Source of the DNA: Flavobacterium sp. CS20 | Lineage (GTDB): Bacteria; Bacteroidota; Bacteroidia; Flavobacteriales; Flavobacteriaceae | DNA length: 64,000 bases | Direction of reading: 5' to 3' | NCBI RefSeq assembly: GCF_018080005.1 | Contig: NZ_CP073015.1 | Span: 2,632,501-2,696,500 of the forward strand | Shown: positions 19,351 through 27,925 of the stretch, in pieces | Numbering within the stretch: the first letter of the stretch is position 1 | Layout: each line of letters begins with the position of its first letter | Made by a program: the position numbers and the translations under genes | Notes under the pieces: model-generated | The model's input: only the letters and a program-made list of their open reading frames with translations | The model's database searches: none | What the model was told of the DNA's origin: nothing

Positions 19351-19743
19351 ATGAGATTTCATACCCGAAAATGGATAAAACCTGAAGACCTCAACCCCAA
19401 CGGCACTTTATTTGGCGGTCGATTATTAGAATGGATAGACGAAGAAGCCGCACTTTATGCTATCATTCAACTTGAAAATCACAAAACCGTCACCAAATAC
19501 ATTTCAGAAATTGACTTTGTAAGCTCAGCCAAACAAGGCGAAATTGTAGAAATTGGCATTGAAGTCGTCAAGTTTGGCACGGCTTCACTCACCTTAAAAT
19601 GCGAAGTTCGCAACAAAATGACACGGCAAACCATCGTCAAAGTCGATAAAATAGTCATGGTCAGTTTAGACGACCACGGCAAAACCAAACCCCACGGCAA
19701 AACCAAAATAGAATTTGTAAAAAACCGCCTCAATGACGACTAA
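19351..19743 (+). CDS. YciA-type acyl-CoA thioesterase
   Basis: Hotdog thioesterase of 130 residues. The segment DLNPNGTLFGGRLLEWIDEEAA (here residues 12-33) is the YciA/BACH signature with the catalytic Asp in the helix and the GG loop before it; VDFVSSAKQGE-like strands follow. It hydrolyses acyl-CoA in the cytosol; chain specificity is unknown. It differs clearly from the YbgC-type enzyme at 2083. Isolated behind the triple terminator, so it must have its own promoter. Confidence 0.88.
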   Translation: MRFHTRKWIKPEDLNPNGTLFGGRLLEWIDEEAALYAIIQLENHKTVTKYISEIDFVSSAKQGEIVEIGIEVVKFGTASLTLKCEVRNKMTRQTIVKVDKIVMVSLDDHGKTKPHGKTKIEFVKNRLNDD

Positions 19744-20063
19744 ACAGTTTGTTTTAATCGTTGATTTCCCAAAATCTTTGTAATTTAACTTGTAGTTCTT
19801 AACCACTGACCGCAAAACGACAAATGCCCAAAAGAGCTTCCGTTGGTCGCTTTTTGTGCAAGTCGTTTAAAACGCGTTCATTGGTCAAGAAGCTACCGCT
19901 ACAATACCTGTCGCAATTTTGAGAATGATAAAACATTATCGTAAATAAAATCTCAATTTATAAAAAAACAAGACAATTTTCACATATAATTTTGCTTGTA
20001 AAAAACACGTTGTGGTTTAGAAAAATCAAATATATCCTATATCTTTACTTCAAATTTTATGTC
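19744..20063. other. Intergenic region without a recognisable gene
   Basis: About 320 bp. The part at 19800-19920 is richer in GC than its surroundings and holds loosely inverted GCTTC/GAAGC segments, possibly a decayed repeat. The rest is AT-rich. An open frame continues upstream of the M28 peptidase start at 20064 but lacks family similarity. No RNA gene was recognised. Confidence 0.4.
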
Positions 20064-20996
20064 ATGCTAAAATCAAGTTATACTTTAAGTGTTATGTGCA
20101 TCATATTTTCATTAGAAATTTTAGCACAAAATTCTGAAATTAAAGACATTAACACACAACTTGAGTATTTAACATCTAATGATTTAAACGGTCGCTTAAC
20201 TGGCACAGAAGGTTCAGATAAAGCCGCAACATTCATATCAAAATACTTTCAAGAAATTGGCATAAAACCTTATTATGAAACTTACAGAGATACTTTTTAC
20301 ATCACAAAACAAACCATGACTTACAATGTCATTGGTCATATCAAAGGCAGAGATCCACTTTTAAAAAATGAACCGCTCATTATAGGTGCACATTTTGATC
20401 ATATAGGTATCAAAAAGGCTATTGATGGCGACAGCATTGCCAACGGTGCCAACGATAATGCATCTGGAACGGTTGCCGTTATGCAATTGGCCAAAGCTTT
20501 AAAAGATACCAAACCCAAACGCCCTATTTTATTTGTGCTTTTTGATGCCGAAGAACAAGGTTTACTCGGCTCTAAATATTTTGCCGAAAAACTAAAAAGC
20601 GAAGACATCAAACCCTATGTGATTTTTAATGTTGAAATGATTGGTATTCCTATGAAAGATAAACCTCATCAAGCTTATCTCACAGGTTATGAAAAATCAA
20701 ACTTTGCTGAAATCTTTAATGCTTATGCTGACAAAGAAATTCTTATCTTTTTACCACAAGCAAAAGACTATAAGCTTTTTAAACGAAGCGACAATTATCC
20801 TTTTTACCAAAGTTTTGAAATTCCTGCACATTCGGTTTCTACATTTGATTTTACCAATTACGAATATTATCATCACGTTGACGACGAAACCCAACTACTC
20901 AACCCTGAACACATTCAAAACTTAGTCAATTTATGGGTTGAACCTCTTTTAAAAATAGCAAATCATTCAGAAAAACTTATTAAACTCAATAATTAA
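20064..20996 (+). CDS. M28-family metallopeptidase, exported
   Basis: Zinc aminopeptidase-like protein of 310 residues from ATG 20064; a frame extension to 19992 is unlikely because the signal peptide (SSYTLSVMCIIFSLEILAQ) starts at 20064. Metal ligands of the family are visible in order: GAHFDHIG, GANDNASGT, FDAEEQGLLGSKYF, then NVEMIG, and a late HHVDDE. It should act in the periplasm or outside. The stop overlaps the start of the truncated SDR copy (TAATG), evidence that peptidase and SDR were once translationally coupled. Confidence 0.88.
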   Translation: MLKSSYTLSVMCIIFSLEILAQNSEIKDINTQLEYLTSNDLNGRLTGTEGSDKAATFISKYFQEIGIKPYYETYRDTFYITKQTMTYNVIGHIKGRDPLLKNEPLIIGAHFDHIGIKKAIDGDSIANGANDNASGTVAVMQLAKALKDTKPKRPILFVLFDAEEQGLLGSKYFAEKLKSEDIKPYVIFNVEMIGIPMKDKPHQAYLTGYEKSNFAEIFNAYADKEILIFLPQAKDYKLFKRSDNYPFYQSFEIPAHSVSTFDFTNYEYYHHVDDETQLLNPEHIQNLVNLWVEPLLKIANHSEKLIKLNN

Positions 20997-21181
20997 TGTC
21001 TAAACACATTGTCATCACAGGCACAAGTCGTGGCATCGGTTTTGAACTCGTAAAGATTTTAGCAGGTCAAAGCTATCATATTTATGCCTTATCTAGAAAC
21101 TCACAACCCGTTGCAGAGCTTAACCTTGAAAATGTCCACAGTTTATCAATAAGGCTATTGAGGATGAGTTGTCTGAAGTAA
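20996..21181 (+). pseudogene. Truncated SDR oxidoreductase (5' fragment)
   Basis: The first ~50 codons match the complete SDR at 26537 (GTSRGIGFELVKIL, HIYALSRN, QPVAELNL), at roughly four fifths nucleotide identity. After about 21147 the match breaks down: a short stretch reading SLS is followed by an internally deleted piece ending DELSEV and then a stop. The catalytic YxxxK part is missing. It starts at the TAATG overlap with the M28 gene, so this looks like the original chromosomal copy, cut off by the island. Confidence 0.85.
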
Positions 21182-21281
21182 CTATTTGTTCTATAGTCCA
21201 ATCATGATCTGTAAATGGTTATATTTGCGCAGAAAGTGAAATAGACAAAATAAAAAGAATAAAAATATATGCGTTTCTCAT
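21176..21281 (-). pseudogene. Remnant of a third T9SS-protein paralogue (signal-peptide end only)
   Basis: The minus strand from ATG 21281 reads a signal peptide (RNAYIFILFILSISLSAQ), a TAA stop, then PFTDHDWTIEQIVTS. This matches the first ~37 residues of the two intact paralogues downstream (PFTDHDWTIEKIETS). Homology ends where the truncated SDR coding sequence begins, so the two fragments are joined tail to tail at about 21176. The bases to 21411 have no other recognisable content. Confidence 0.8.
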
Positions 21282-21411
21282 AATGTCTGCTTTTAATTTA
21301 TGATAAGATTCTCTGTTTCTATTATCTCAGCATTGGCAAATAGGACTGACAAGGTATTTGCAATGAAACATTTGATATACAAACATGAAAATTAACACAT
21401 TATCACATTAA

Positions 21412-22128
21412 TTATTTCTTAACCAACTTATCCCTTAAAACCCCAACAGCTGTTTCAATTTCTAAAATATAAACTCCTTGCTGTAATTGACTCACATTGA
21501 TTTGATGTTCTATTTTACCTTTTTCAGACACCAATCTTCCACTTAAATTATAAATTCTTAAACTCTCTATTGCTATAGTTGAACTTTCTACATGCAACAC
21601 GTCTTTTGCAGGATTGGGGTAAATAGATATAGATTCTTTTAAAAATTCTTCCTGACTAAGGTTATTAGCGTAAAAAGTCGCGACACTTCCAGCCAAATTG
21701 GTAATATGTAAATAGACCAAACCTCCAGAATATGTAAAATCATAAGAAAAAGGACTATAAACCAAACCATCAGGGGTTGTGGTTTCTCCGCCTTCTTGTA
21801 ATATAAAGATATTATGGAAGTGGTCTGCTATATTGGTTAGATTAGGTGTTGTGATACAGCCAAATGTATGCTCAAATTGTTGATTTTGGTTGTCAAAATT
21901 ATACTCACCTATGCAACCTGAAAAATCAAAAACGTATTGTTCAAGAAAGCCATCATAAGAAATTAATAATTGATCATAAAACCCACTTGGAGAAGGGTCA
22001 GCTAGAATCGTGATACCTTCAGATGTTTCAATTTTTTCTATTGTCCAATCATGGTCCGTAAATGGAGCTATTTGGGCTTTTAAAGAAATACTTATTAATA
22101 ATATAATTGATAAAAATAGAGTCTTCAT
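21412..22128 (-). CDS. T9SS-sorted secreted protein, paralogue 1
   Basis: 238 residues: signal peptide (MKTLFLSIILLISISLKAQ), then the motif PFTDHDWTIEKIET, a central beta-rich region with two Cys (SGCIGEYNF, FGCITTP), and a type A T9SS sorting domain starting at YPNPAKDVLHVES and ending DKLVKK. It would cross the outer membrane and be released or anchored. Function unknown. Its ends are almost identical to paralogue 2, with a diverged centre. 25 bp separate it from the upstream paralogue. Confidence 0.85.
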   Translation of the reverse strand: MKTLFLSIILLISISLKAQIAPFTDHDWTIEKIETSEGITILADPSPSGFYDQLLISYDGFLEQYVFDFSGCIGEYNFDNQNQQFEHTFGCITTPNLTNIADHFHNIFILQEGGETTTPDGLVYSPFSYDFTYSGGLVYLHITNLAGSVATFYANNLSQEEFLKESISIYPNPAKDVLHVESSTIAIESLRIYNLSGRLVSEKGKIEHQINVSQLQQGVYILEIETAVGVLRDKLVKK

Positions 22129-22153
22129 AACAACGATTTAATTGATGATTAAA

Positions 22154-22882
22154 TTATTTCTTAACCAACTTATCCCTTAAAACCCCAGCGACTGTTTCAA
22201 TTTCTAAAATATAAACTCCTTGCTGTAATTGACTCACATTGATTTGATGTTCTATTTTACCTTTTTCAGACACCAATCTTCCACTTAAATTATAAATTCT
22301 TAAACTCTCTATTGCTATAGTTGAACTTTCTACATGCAACACGTCTTTTGCAGGATTGGGGTAAATAGATATAGATTCTTTTAAAAATTCTTCCTGACTA
22401 AGGTTATTAGCGTAAAAAGTCGCGACACTTCCTGCCAAATTGGTAATATGTAAATAGACCAAACCTCCGGAATATGTAAAATCATAAGAAAAAGGACCGT
22501 AAACCGGACCCTCGGGGGTTTGCGTTTCTCCACCTTCTTGTAATATAAAAACGTTTACGAAATGATCCGCTATGATGGTATGAGGAGGATTAGGAGTAAT
22601 TGCACAACCAAAATAAAGAATTTCAAATGATTGGTTACTATCATTAAAATTAAAAAAACCTTGACATTCGGAAAAAATATATGTATAGCCTACAAAAATA
22701 AAGTCTTCAAAAAAGATATACATTTTGTCATAATCTCCATTTTCGTTAACATCGGCTAAAATGGTAGTACCGTTAAAGGTTTCAATTTTCTCTATTGTCC
22801 AATCATGGTCCGTAAATGGAGCTATTTGGGCTTTTAAAGAAATACTTATTAATAATATAATTGATAAAAATAGAGTCTTCAT
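22154..22882 (-). CDS. T9SS-sorted secreted protein, paralogue 2
   Basis: 242 residues with the same signal peptide and sorting domain as the gene at 21412. The central ~80 residues differ (NENGDYDKMYIFFEDFIF, SECQGFFNF), but the paired Cys positions and the block FILQEGGET are kept. It begins nine bases after the subtilase stop. The leader AATCATCAATTAAATCGTTG is the same before both paralogues, marking the boundary of a tandem duplication of about 750 bp. Function unknown. Confidence 0.85.
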   Translation of the reverse strand: MKTLFLSIILLISISLKAQIAPFTDHDWTIEKIETFNGTTILADVNENGDYDKMYIFFEDFIFVGYTYIFSECQGFFNFNDSNQSFEILYFGCAITPNPPHTIIADHFVNVFILQEGGETQTPEGPVYGPFSYDFTYSGGLVYLHITNLAGSVATFYANNLSQEEFLKESISIYPNPAKDVLHVESSTIAIESLRIYNLSGRLVSEKGKIEHQINVSQLQQGVYILEIETVAGVLRDKLVKK

Positions 22883-22891
22883 AACAACGAT

Positions 22892-25749
22892 TTAATTGAT
22901 GATTAAGTTTTTAGTATCTAAAATTTCTCCATTGGCAACTAGGTTGACAATGTAGTTGCCTTGAGGTAGTTGGTCTACGGGTATTAATTGGTTACTATTG
23001 TTTGAATTAATGACATAATTATAGCTTAAGCCTGTATTAGAATGTGTTAACATAATATAAGCGTTGTCATTTTCTGCTATTTTATATCCTATATCCAAAC
23101 TTGTTGTTGCAGGATTTGGACTCAAATATTCTATTTGCCTTTTGTCCTCAGTTTCTACCGTTTTATAGTCTATGTGACTGTCATAATTGGCTATAACTTC
23201 TAACTTATATTCTTTTGCTACTAGGTTGCTTACCGTAAAGTCAGAACCACTATACACTAAAACCCCATCTTCGTCATACCAATTATACTTTGCACCTTCA
23301 TTAATGTTTTGTGCATAAAAGGTTTCAGAACCATCATTATTTTCAGTGCTCTGGTCTCTGCATCGAATTCCTGTCTTTGGTTATCTCTATTAAAGGTAAA
23401 ACTAAACCCTCCAAGAGATTCTTGAGTATCTGTGTATAATTGTTGGACATGTAGATTGTACTCTTCCTGAGCATCAACTTGATGAATTAAAAAATTAACG
23501 CCAACTGTTGCAATACCCCATTCATCATCTCCCATTTCTATGTCATTAAGACTGGCATGATTAGACATCACCATAATTTGTCTTCGACTTGGATCAAGCA
23601 CTCTTATGAAATCTGACTGTGCACCGCTATCTTGCCATAAAGTCCATAAATCTTCATTCAGTTCTACCCTAACTTCTGCATCTTGCCATAAGTTATCATC
23701 ATTTGGCGTATTTGTAAAAAATTCAATATCAGAAATTATAGTAGAATTATTACCAATATTACCAGCGACAATTGAGCCTTGATTATTGGGTTGATTAACA
23801 TTTATAACCGTAGCATTATGGTAGGCAATATTATTGTTATTTCGAGTATTGGTAGCCGCATTTGGCCCTTCAGGAAAGGTCATTGGGTCATCTGGTGTAA
23901 CTATCCTACTTAAAAAGCAAAACATCCAGGGTTTTTCAAAGCCGGCATTTTCATAAGCTTCAGGGTTTTGAGGATACCATTCAAATTCTAATATTTCATA
24001 TTTTCCAGTTTCTATCTCAGGTATGCTTTGAACACCAACTTGATTGCCAATGTCAAATTGTTGACCTGAGCCGTTGGGTGCATCCATAGGGTTTGAAGAC
24101 CCGTCCCACACAATTGACCAAGTCTGGTTAAGACCACCTTTAGCCCAATACAATTCTAACTGTTCTGTACCTGAAGAAGGATGACAACTGTCATTGGTTA
24201 CCCTGACATATACATACACAGGTGTATTACTATCTACAAAATGTAAGTCTTCACTTTCTTTATAGAGAAACCCATCATTAGTATTTCTTACCCATATGTC
24301 CGGACTATTCCATATTGGATCATTCTCTGGATATGGCTCAACGCCATAATCTTCTTTGGTGTCCTGCATGTTCAAATCTAATCCAATGGGATTACCATTA
24401 TATTCACATTGGGCTTTAAGTACTGCACCGTATGCATTTAACCTGCCTGCACCTAGTAAACCATCATAAGGGAAATTCTCTGGAATATCATAAATTTTAT
24501 CATCAGCTGTTTCTTGTAATATCCTTAAAACATCATCTGGATGAATTGTAGGATACACATCATACATCAAAGCGACAGTACCTGCAACCATTGGTGATGC
24601 ATAAGACGTACCCCAGCCTAACTTATACCCGCTAAATCCTACAAGACGAGCCACAGAATATCCAGGAGCAACAAGATCAATGCTATCATTATGCTGATGT
24701 GTATAATCTGGATGACCTAAAGCAACTTCATGAACATCTCTTACATCATACTGTTTGCCTTGATTATCTATAAAACCATACTTATGATAACTGCCTACAC
24801 TACTAACTGATATAACATGTTCATAGGAAGCAGGCTAAAAATAATTATTGGAATTTGTTCCAGATTGGAATACTCCATTTCCAGCTGCCACAGTAGTTGT
24901 AACTCCATAATTATTCCATACATCTTTAAAAATATCAGCTTCTACCTGGCTAAAGTTTCCCGTAGAACCTAAACTAATATTTACAACCTTAACATCAGGA
25001 TAGTTTTGAGCTAAATAAAGTACTGCACCAGCATGTCCAAATTGTGTTATTGCTATTAATTTCAGATCGTATCCTATTGCAGAAATTCCTACTCCATTAT
25101 TATTCGTTTCTCCTCCAGCAATACCAGCTACACTTAAACCGTGATGACTTGTATTATTACCTGTTGCAGTACCAACAGTTGCAACTATCTTATCATCTAT
25201 GTCAGGATGACTATTAATAAAGTTTATATCTTTAATTCCTATAACTACATTAGGATTACCCTGTGTAATATGCCATGCTCGTCTAGCATTGACGAGTTCT
25301 AAATGCTCATAAGCTTTAGGTTGGTTTATTGGCACATACCCATCTGGATGCGGAAACCAATGTTGTTGTAAAGTGTCATGGTCAAAATAGTCACTTGGCG
25401 TACCTAAGGTTTCATATTCCCTTATACCCACATATTCTGCAAATACCACGGCATTAATATTTTGTAATTGTTGTGTTTTATCATCAGAATCTAATCCTAT
25501 TAGATAATATTTATGGTGTTTAGGATCCGTTGAAAATCCAAAAATTCTCTCATAAGAATGTATTTTAAAACCCTCAAAAAAAGTCGTAATGTATTCATCC
25601 GCAAATTCTAAAGTCACTGTGCTGTCTTGCCTTTCAATAGTTTTCGTAGGCTTTAGCAAATCATAACTTGCTTCCTCAATATAATAATAGTGGGTTTGTG
25701 TTTGATCTTGCTGTGCATTTGCTTTAAATAAAAAGACCATAACAAACAC
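22892..25749 (-). pseudogene. T9SS-sorted subtilisin-like serine protease (S8), broken
   Basis: Secreted protease of about 950 residues if restored. Catalytic segments: Asp in IGIKDINFINSHPDI, His in NNTSHHGLSVAGIAGG, oxyanion Asn in VAAGN and Ser in GTSYASPMVAGT. A C-terminal sorting domain starts at YLSPNPATTSLD. Two lesions: an in-frame TAG at 24835-24837 between the Asn and Ser segments, and a frameshift near 23345-23352 (after FDAETR; family-like STENNDGSETFYAQN continues in the other frame). The N-terminus is also uncertain: the frame has only GTG 25749 or ATG 25740 inside the hydrophobic core of the signal peptide, and runs into an 8-bp repeat. Probable last gene of the island on this strand before the two paralogues. 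Confidence 0.85.
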
Positions 25750-25787
25750 TAAAAAACATATCGAGTACTGGGTTGGTAAGTTTCTAT

Positions 25788-25851
25788 GGTGTTGCGGTGT
25801 TGCGGTGTTGCGGTGTTGCGGTGTTGCGGTGTTGCGGTGTTGCGGTGTTGC
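25788..25851. repeat. 8-bp tandem repeat (GTTGCGGT), about eight copies
   Basis: Seven perfect copies (25791-25846) with partial units at both edges. It lies directly upstream of the subtilase signal peptide. On the minus strand it has no stop in any frame and encodes RNTATPQH repeats. ATG 25871 opens a frame through the array that ends at a TAG at 25749-25751; loss of one unit would place this ATG in frame with the protease. Confidence 0.95.
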
Positions 25852-25871
25852 CTAGTTTTTTTGAGGTACAT

Positions 25872-26536
25872 AACGTATTGGTTTTAAACAAATTTAACTA
25901 AAATATTCTAAAAATTTGCTTTATAATGTTAAAATATGTTTTTTATTCAAAATTCACAACTATCCGAAACTTGTTAAAAAAAATCAGTCTTCACATTTTT
26001 GAAAATAACAACAAGCCAATTATTCTATGAATTATTGACTTAATTCCTTCTCACCTTTGAAATATATTCCTGAAAAAACCTTGTAATTTGGCAAGGTTTT
26101 TTTTCTTGGATTGGACAAATATGACATTGAAAGCCTAAAAAACAAATATCTCATTCATTTTATATGTTATAATCTAGGATGAGTTTCAACACAACATTTA
26201 CAAACCTTATAGTTTGAAGCTTAGGTTTTAATGAATTTTTGGTAAATAGTAGTTCTGAAATTTACACAAAATAAAAATATAATCTATTTTTTATAAACCA
26301 ACTCATATTTTTAATTCATACATTTATTAATATAGTCTGGAAATTCTTTTATAATCCAGCACTTTTACGACTTGGTAAATTATATTTGTAATCAAAGTTA
26401 ATAGCATCAATTTGTATTCAATCTTAACAAATGCATTGTTGCCTTTTACTTTAAAAAAAATAACTATCATTTAAAAAATGAAGCGACTAAAACAATGATC
26501 TAAACTTTCAAAAATCATTCAAAAAATCACAATATA
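25872..26536. other. 665-bp AT-rich intergenic region
   Basis: No open frame with family similarity, no RNA gene recognised. It contains one bidirectional terminator-like hairpin (26075-26104). Promoters for the subtilase (minus) and the complete SDR (plus) should lie here, but I could not place them with confidence. Confidence 0.5.
26075..26104. terminator. Bidirectional terminator-like hairpin
   Basis: Perfect inverted repeat AAAACCTTG/CAAGGTTTT with an eight-base loop; T-run of eight on the plus strand and six on the minus. No plus-strand gene ends just upstream, so it may be a relic of the island boundary. Confidence 0.6.
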
Positions 26537-27220
26537 ATGTCTAAACATATTGTTATCACAGGCACAAGTCGTGGTATTGGATTTGAATTGGTCAAAATTT
26601 TATCAAATCAAGGTCATCACATTTATGCCTTATCTAGAAATCAACAACCCGTAGCTGAACTAAATTTACAAAATGTTCACAGTATATCCTGTAATCTTAG
26701 CGATGAATTGTCTATTGATAATGCAATAAAAAAAATCAAAACTCAAACGTCTCAACTTGATATATTAATTCATAATGCTGGTCAATTTCTCAATCAGCCT
26801 TTTGAAAAAACAAATATTGCTGACGTAAAAGCGGTTTATGAGACCAATGTTTTTGGGGTTTTTAATTTGACTTCAAGGCTTTTAAACGCTTTTTCAAAAA
26901 TAAATCATACCGTCAATATTTCCAGTATGGGTGGCATTCAAGGCAGTGTAAAATTTCCTGGATTAGTCGCTTACAGCACCAGTAAAGTCGCATTAATTTG
27001 CTTGGCAGAAATTCTCGCTGAAGAATACAAAGATACTGAAATGGCTTTTAATTGTCTAGCCTTAGGAGCCGTGCAAACCGAAATGTTTGAAGAAGCTTTT
27101 CCAGGAATGCAAGCACCGATTAATGCTAAAGAAATGGCAAGTTATATTGCCGATTTTGCTTTAACAGGACAGCGGTTTTACAACGGAAAAACCCTTCAAG
27201 TATCTAATTCAACCCCATAA
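26537..27220 (+). CDS. SDR-family oxidoreductase, complete copy
   Basis: Short-chain dehydrogenase of 227 residues. Cofactor motif TGTSRGIGFE, the conserved NAG (LIHNAGQF), catalytic Ser in NISSMGG and the YSTSK active site are all present. The substrate is unknown. Its first ~150 bp duplicate the fragment at 20996. It lies three bases before the SprT-like gene, so these form an operon. In the likely ancestral order it followed the M28 peptidase directly. Confidence 0.9.
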   Translation: MSKHIVITGTSRGIGFELVKILSNQGHHIYALSRNQQPVAELNLQNVHSISCNLSDELSIDNAIKKIKTQTSQLDILIHNAGQFLNQPFEKTNIADVKAVYETNVFGVFNLTSRLLNAFSKINHTVNISSMGGIQGSVKFPGLVAYSTSKVALICLAEILAEEYKDTEMAFNCLALGAVQTEMFEEAFPGMQAPINAKEMASYIADFALTGQRFYNGKTLQVSNSTP

Positions 27221-27222
27221 AT

Positions 27223-27822
27223 ATGTCATCGGTTTTAAAGACATATTTGCCTGCTAAATCTGTAACTTCGGTTGAAGAATTGCTCAAAGTTTATAAAGTT
27301 CATCTCAAGATTGTCAATGAACGTCAATCTAAACACGGCGATTACCGACCAATGCCAGATGGCAGACATCAAATAACCATCAATGCTAATTTGAATCCCT
27401 ATCGATTTTTAATCACTTTGATTCACGAAATTGCACATTTGTTAGTGTTTATCAACTATGGTCAACACATCAAACCACATGGTATAGAATGGAAATTGAC
27501 TTTTCAAAAATTAATGTTACCATTGATTAATCCACAAATATTTCCAAAACAATTATTGCCTGTGATTGCCAATCATTTTAAAAATCCTCGAGCCAGTAGC
27601 GATACCGATGCAAGGCTGTCTATTGCCTTAAAAGCTTATGACCATCATCCTTCTGACAAAAGTTATATCTTTGAAATTCCTAAAGGCACACAGTTTTGTC
27701 TGCCTAACGGTAAAATCTTTATCAAAGAAGAAAAGTTGAGAAAGCGTTATAAATGCAGAGAACTTTCAACGGGCAAACACTATGTATTTCAACCTAATGC
27801 ACAAGTAGAAGTGTTGAAGTGA
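27223..27822 (+). CDS. SprT-like zinc metallopeptidase domain protein
   Basis: 199 residues. LITLIHEIAHLLVFINYG contains the HExxH zinc site and HGIEWK supplies a third ligand, matching SprT-like proteins. A C-terminal segment after residue 130 resembles a small beta domain (FCLPNGKIFIKEEKLRKRYK) without the Cys pairs of typical SprT zinc ribbons, apart from one Cys in YKCREL. Cytosolic; the role in bacteria is unclear. Three bases after the SDR gene. Confidence 0.85.
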   Translation: MSSVLKTYLPAKSVTSVEELLKVYKVHLKIVNERQSKHGDYRPMPDGRHQITINANLNPYRFLITLIHEIAHLLVFINYGQHIKPHGIEWKLTFQKLMLPLINPQIFPKQLLPVIANHFKNPRASSDTDARLSIALKAYDHHPSDKSYIFEIPKGTQFCLPNGKIFIKEEKLRKRYKCRELSTGKHYVFQPNAQVEVLK

Positions 27823-27925
27823 TAAATTATAAGTAACAAATGAATACTTAAATTACTAATGCATTTGTCACAAAAAAAGATGTTAATATAAATTTTTGAT
27901 TTTACTTTAAAATCTATTTAAAACC

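Noticed and set aside
19800..19920. Possible structured RNA or tRNA in a GC-richer patch
   Set aside because: No cloverleaf, TTCGANNC loop or other known RNA motif could be fitted.
21412..25749. Insertion sequence or phage as the origin of the island
   Set aside because: No transposase, integrase, terminal inverted repeats or phage genes are present; recombination at the SDR gene fits better.
25788..25851. CRISPR-like array
   Set aside because: The units are 8 bp with no spacers between them; it is a simple tandem repeat.
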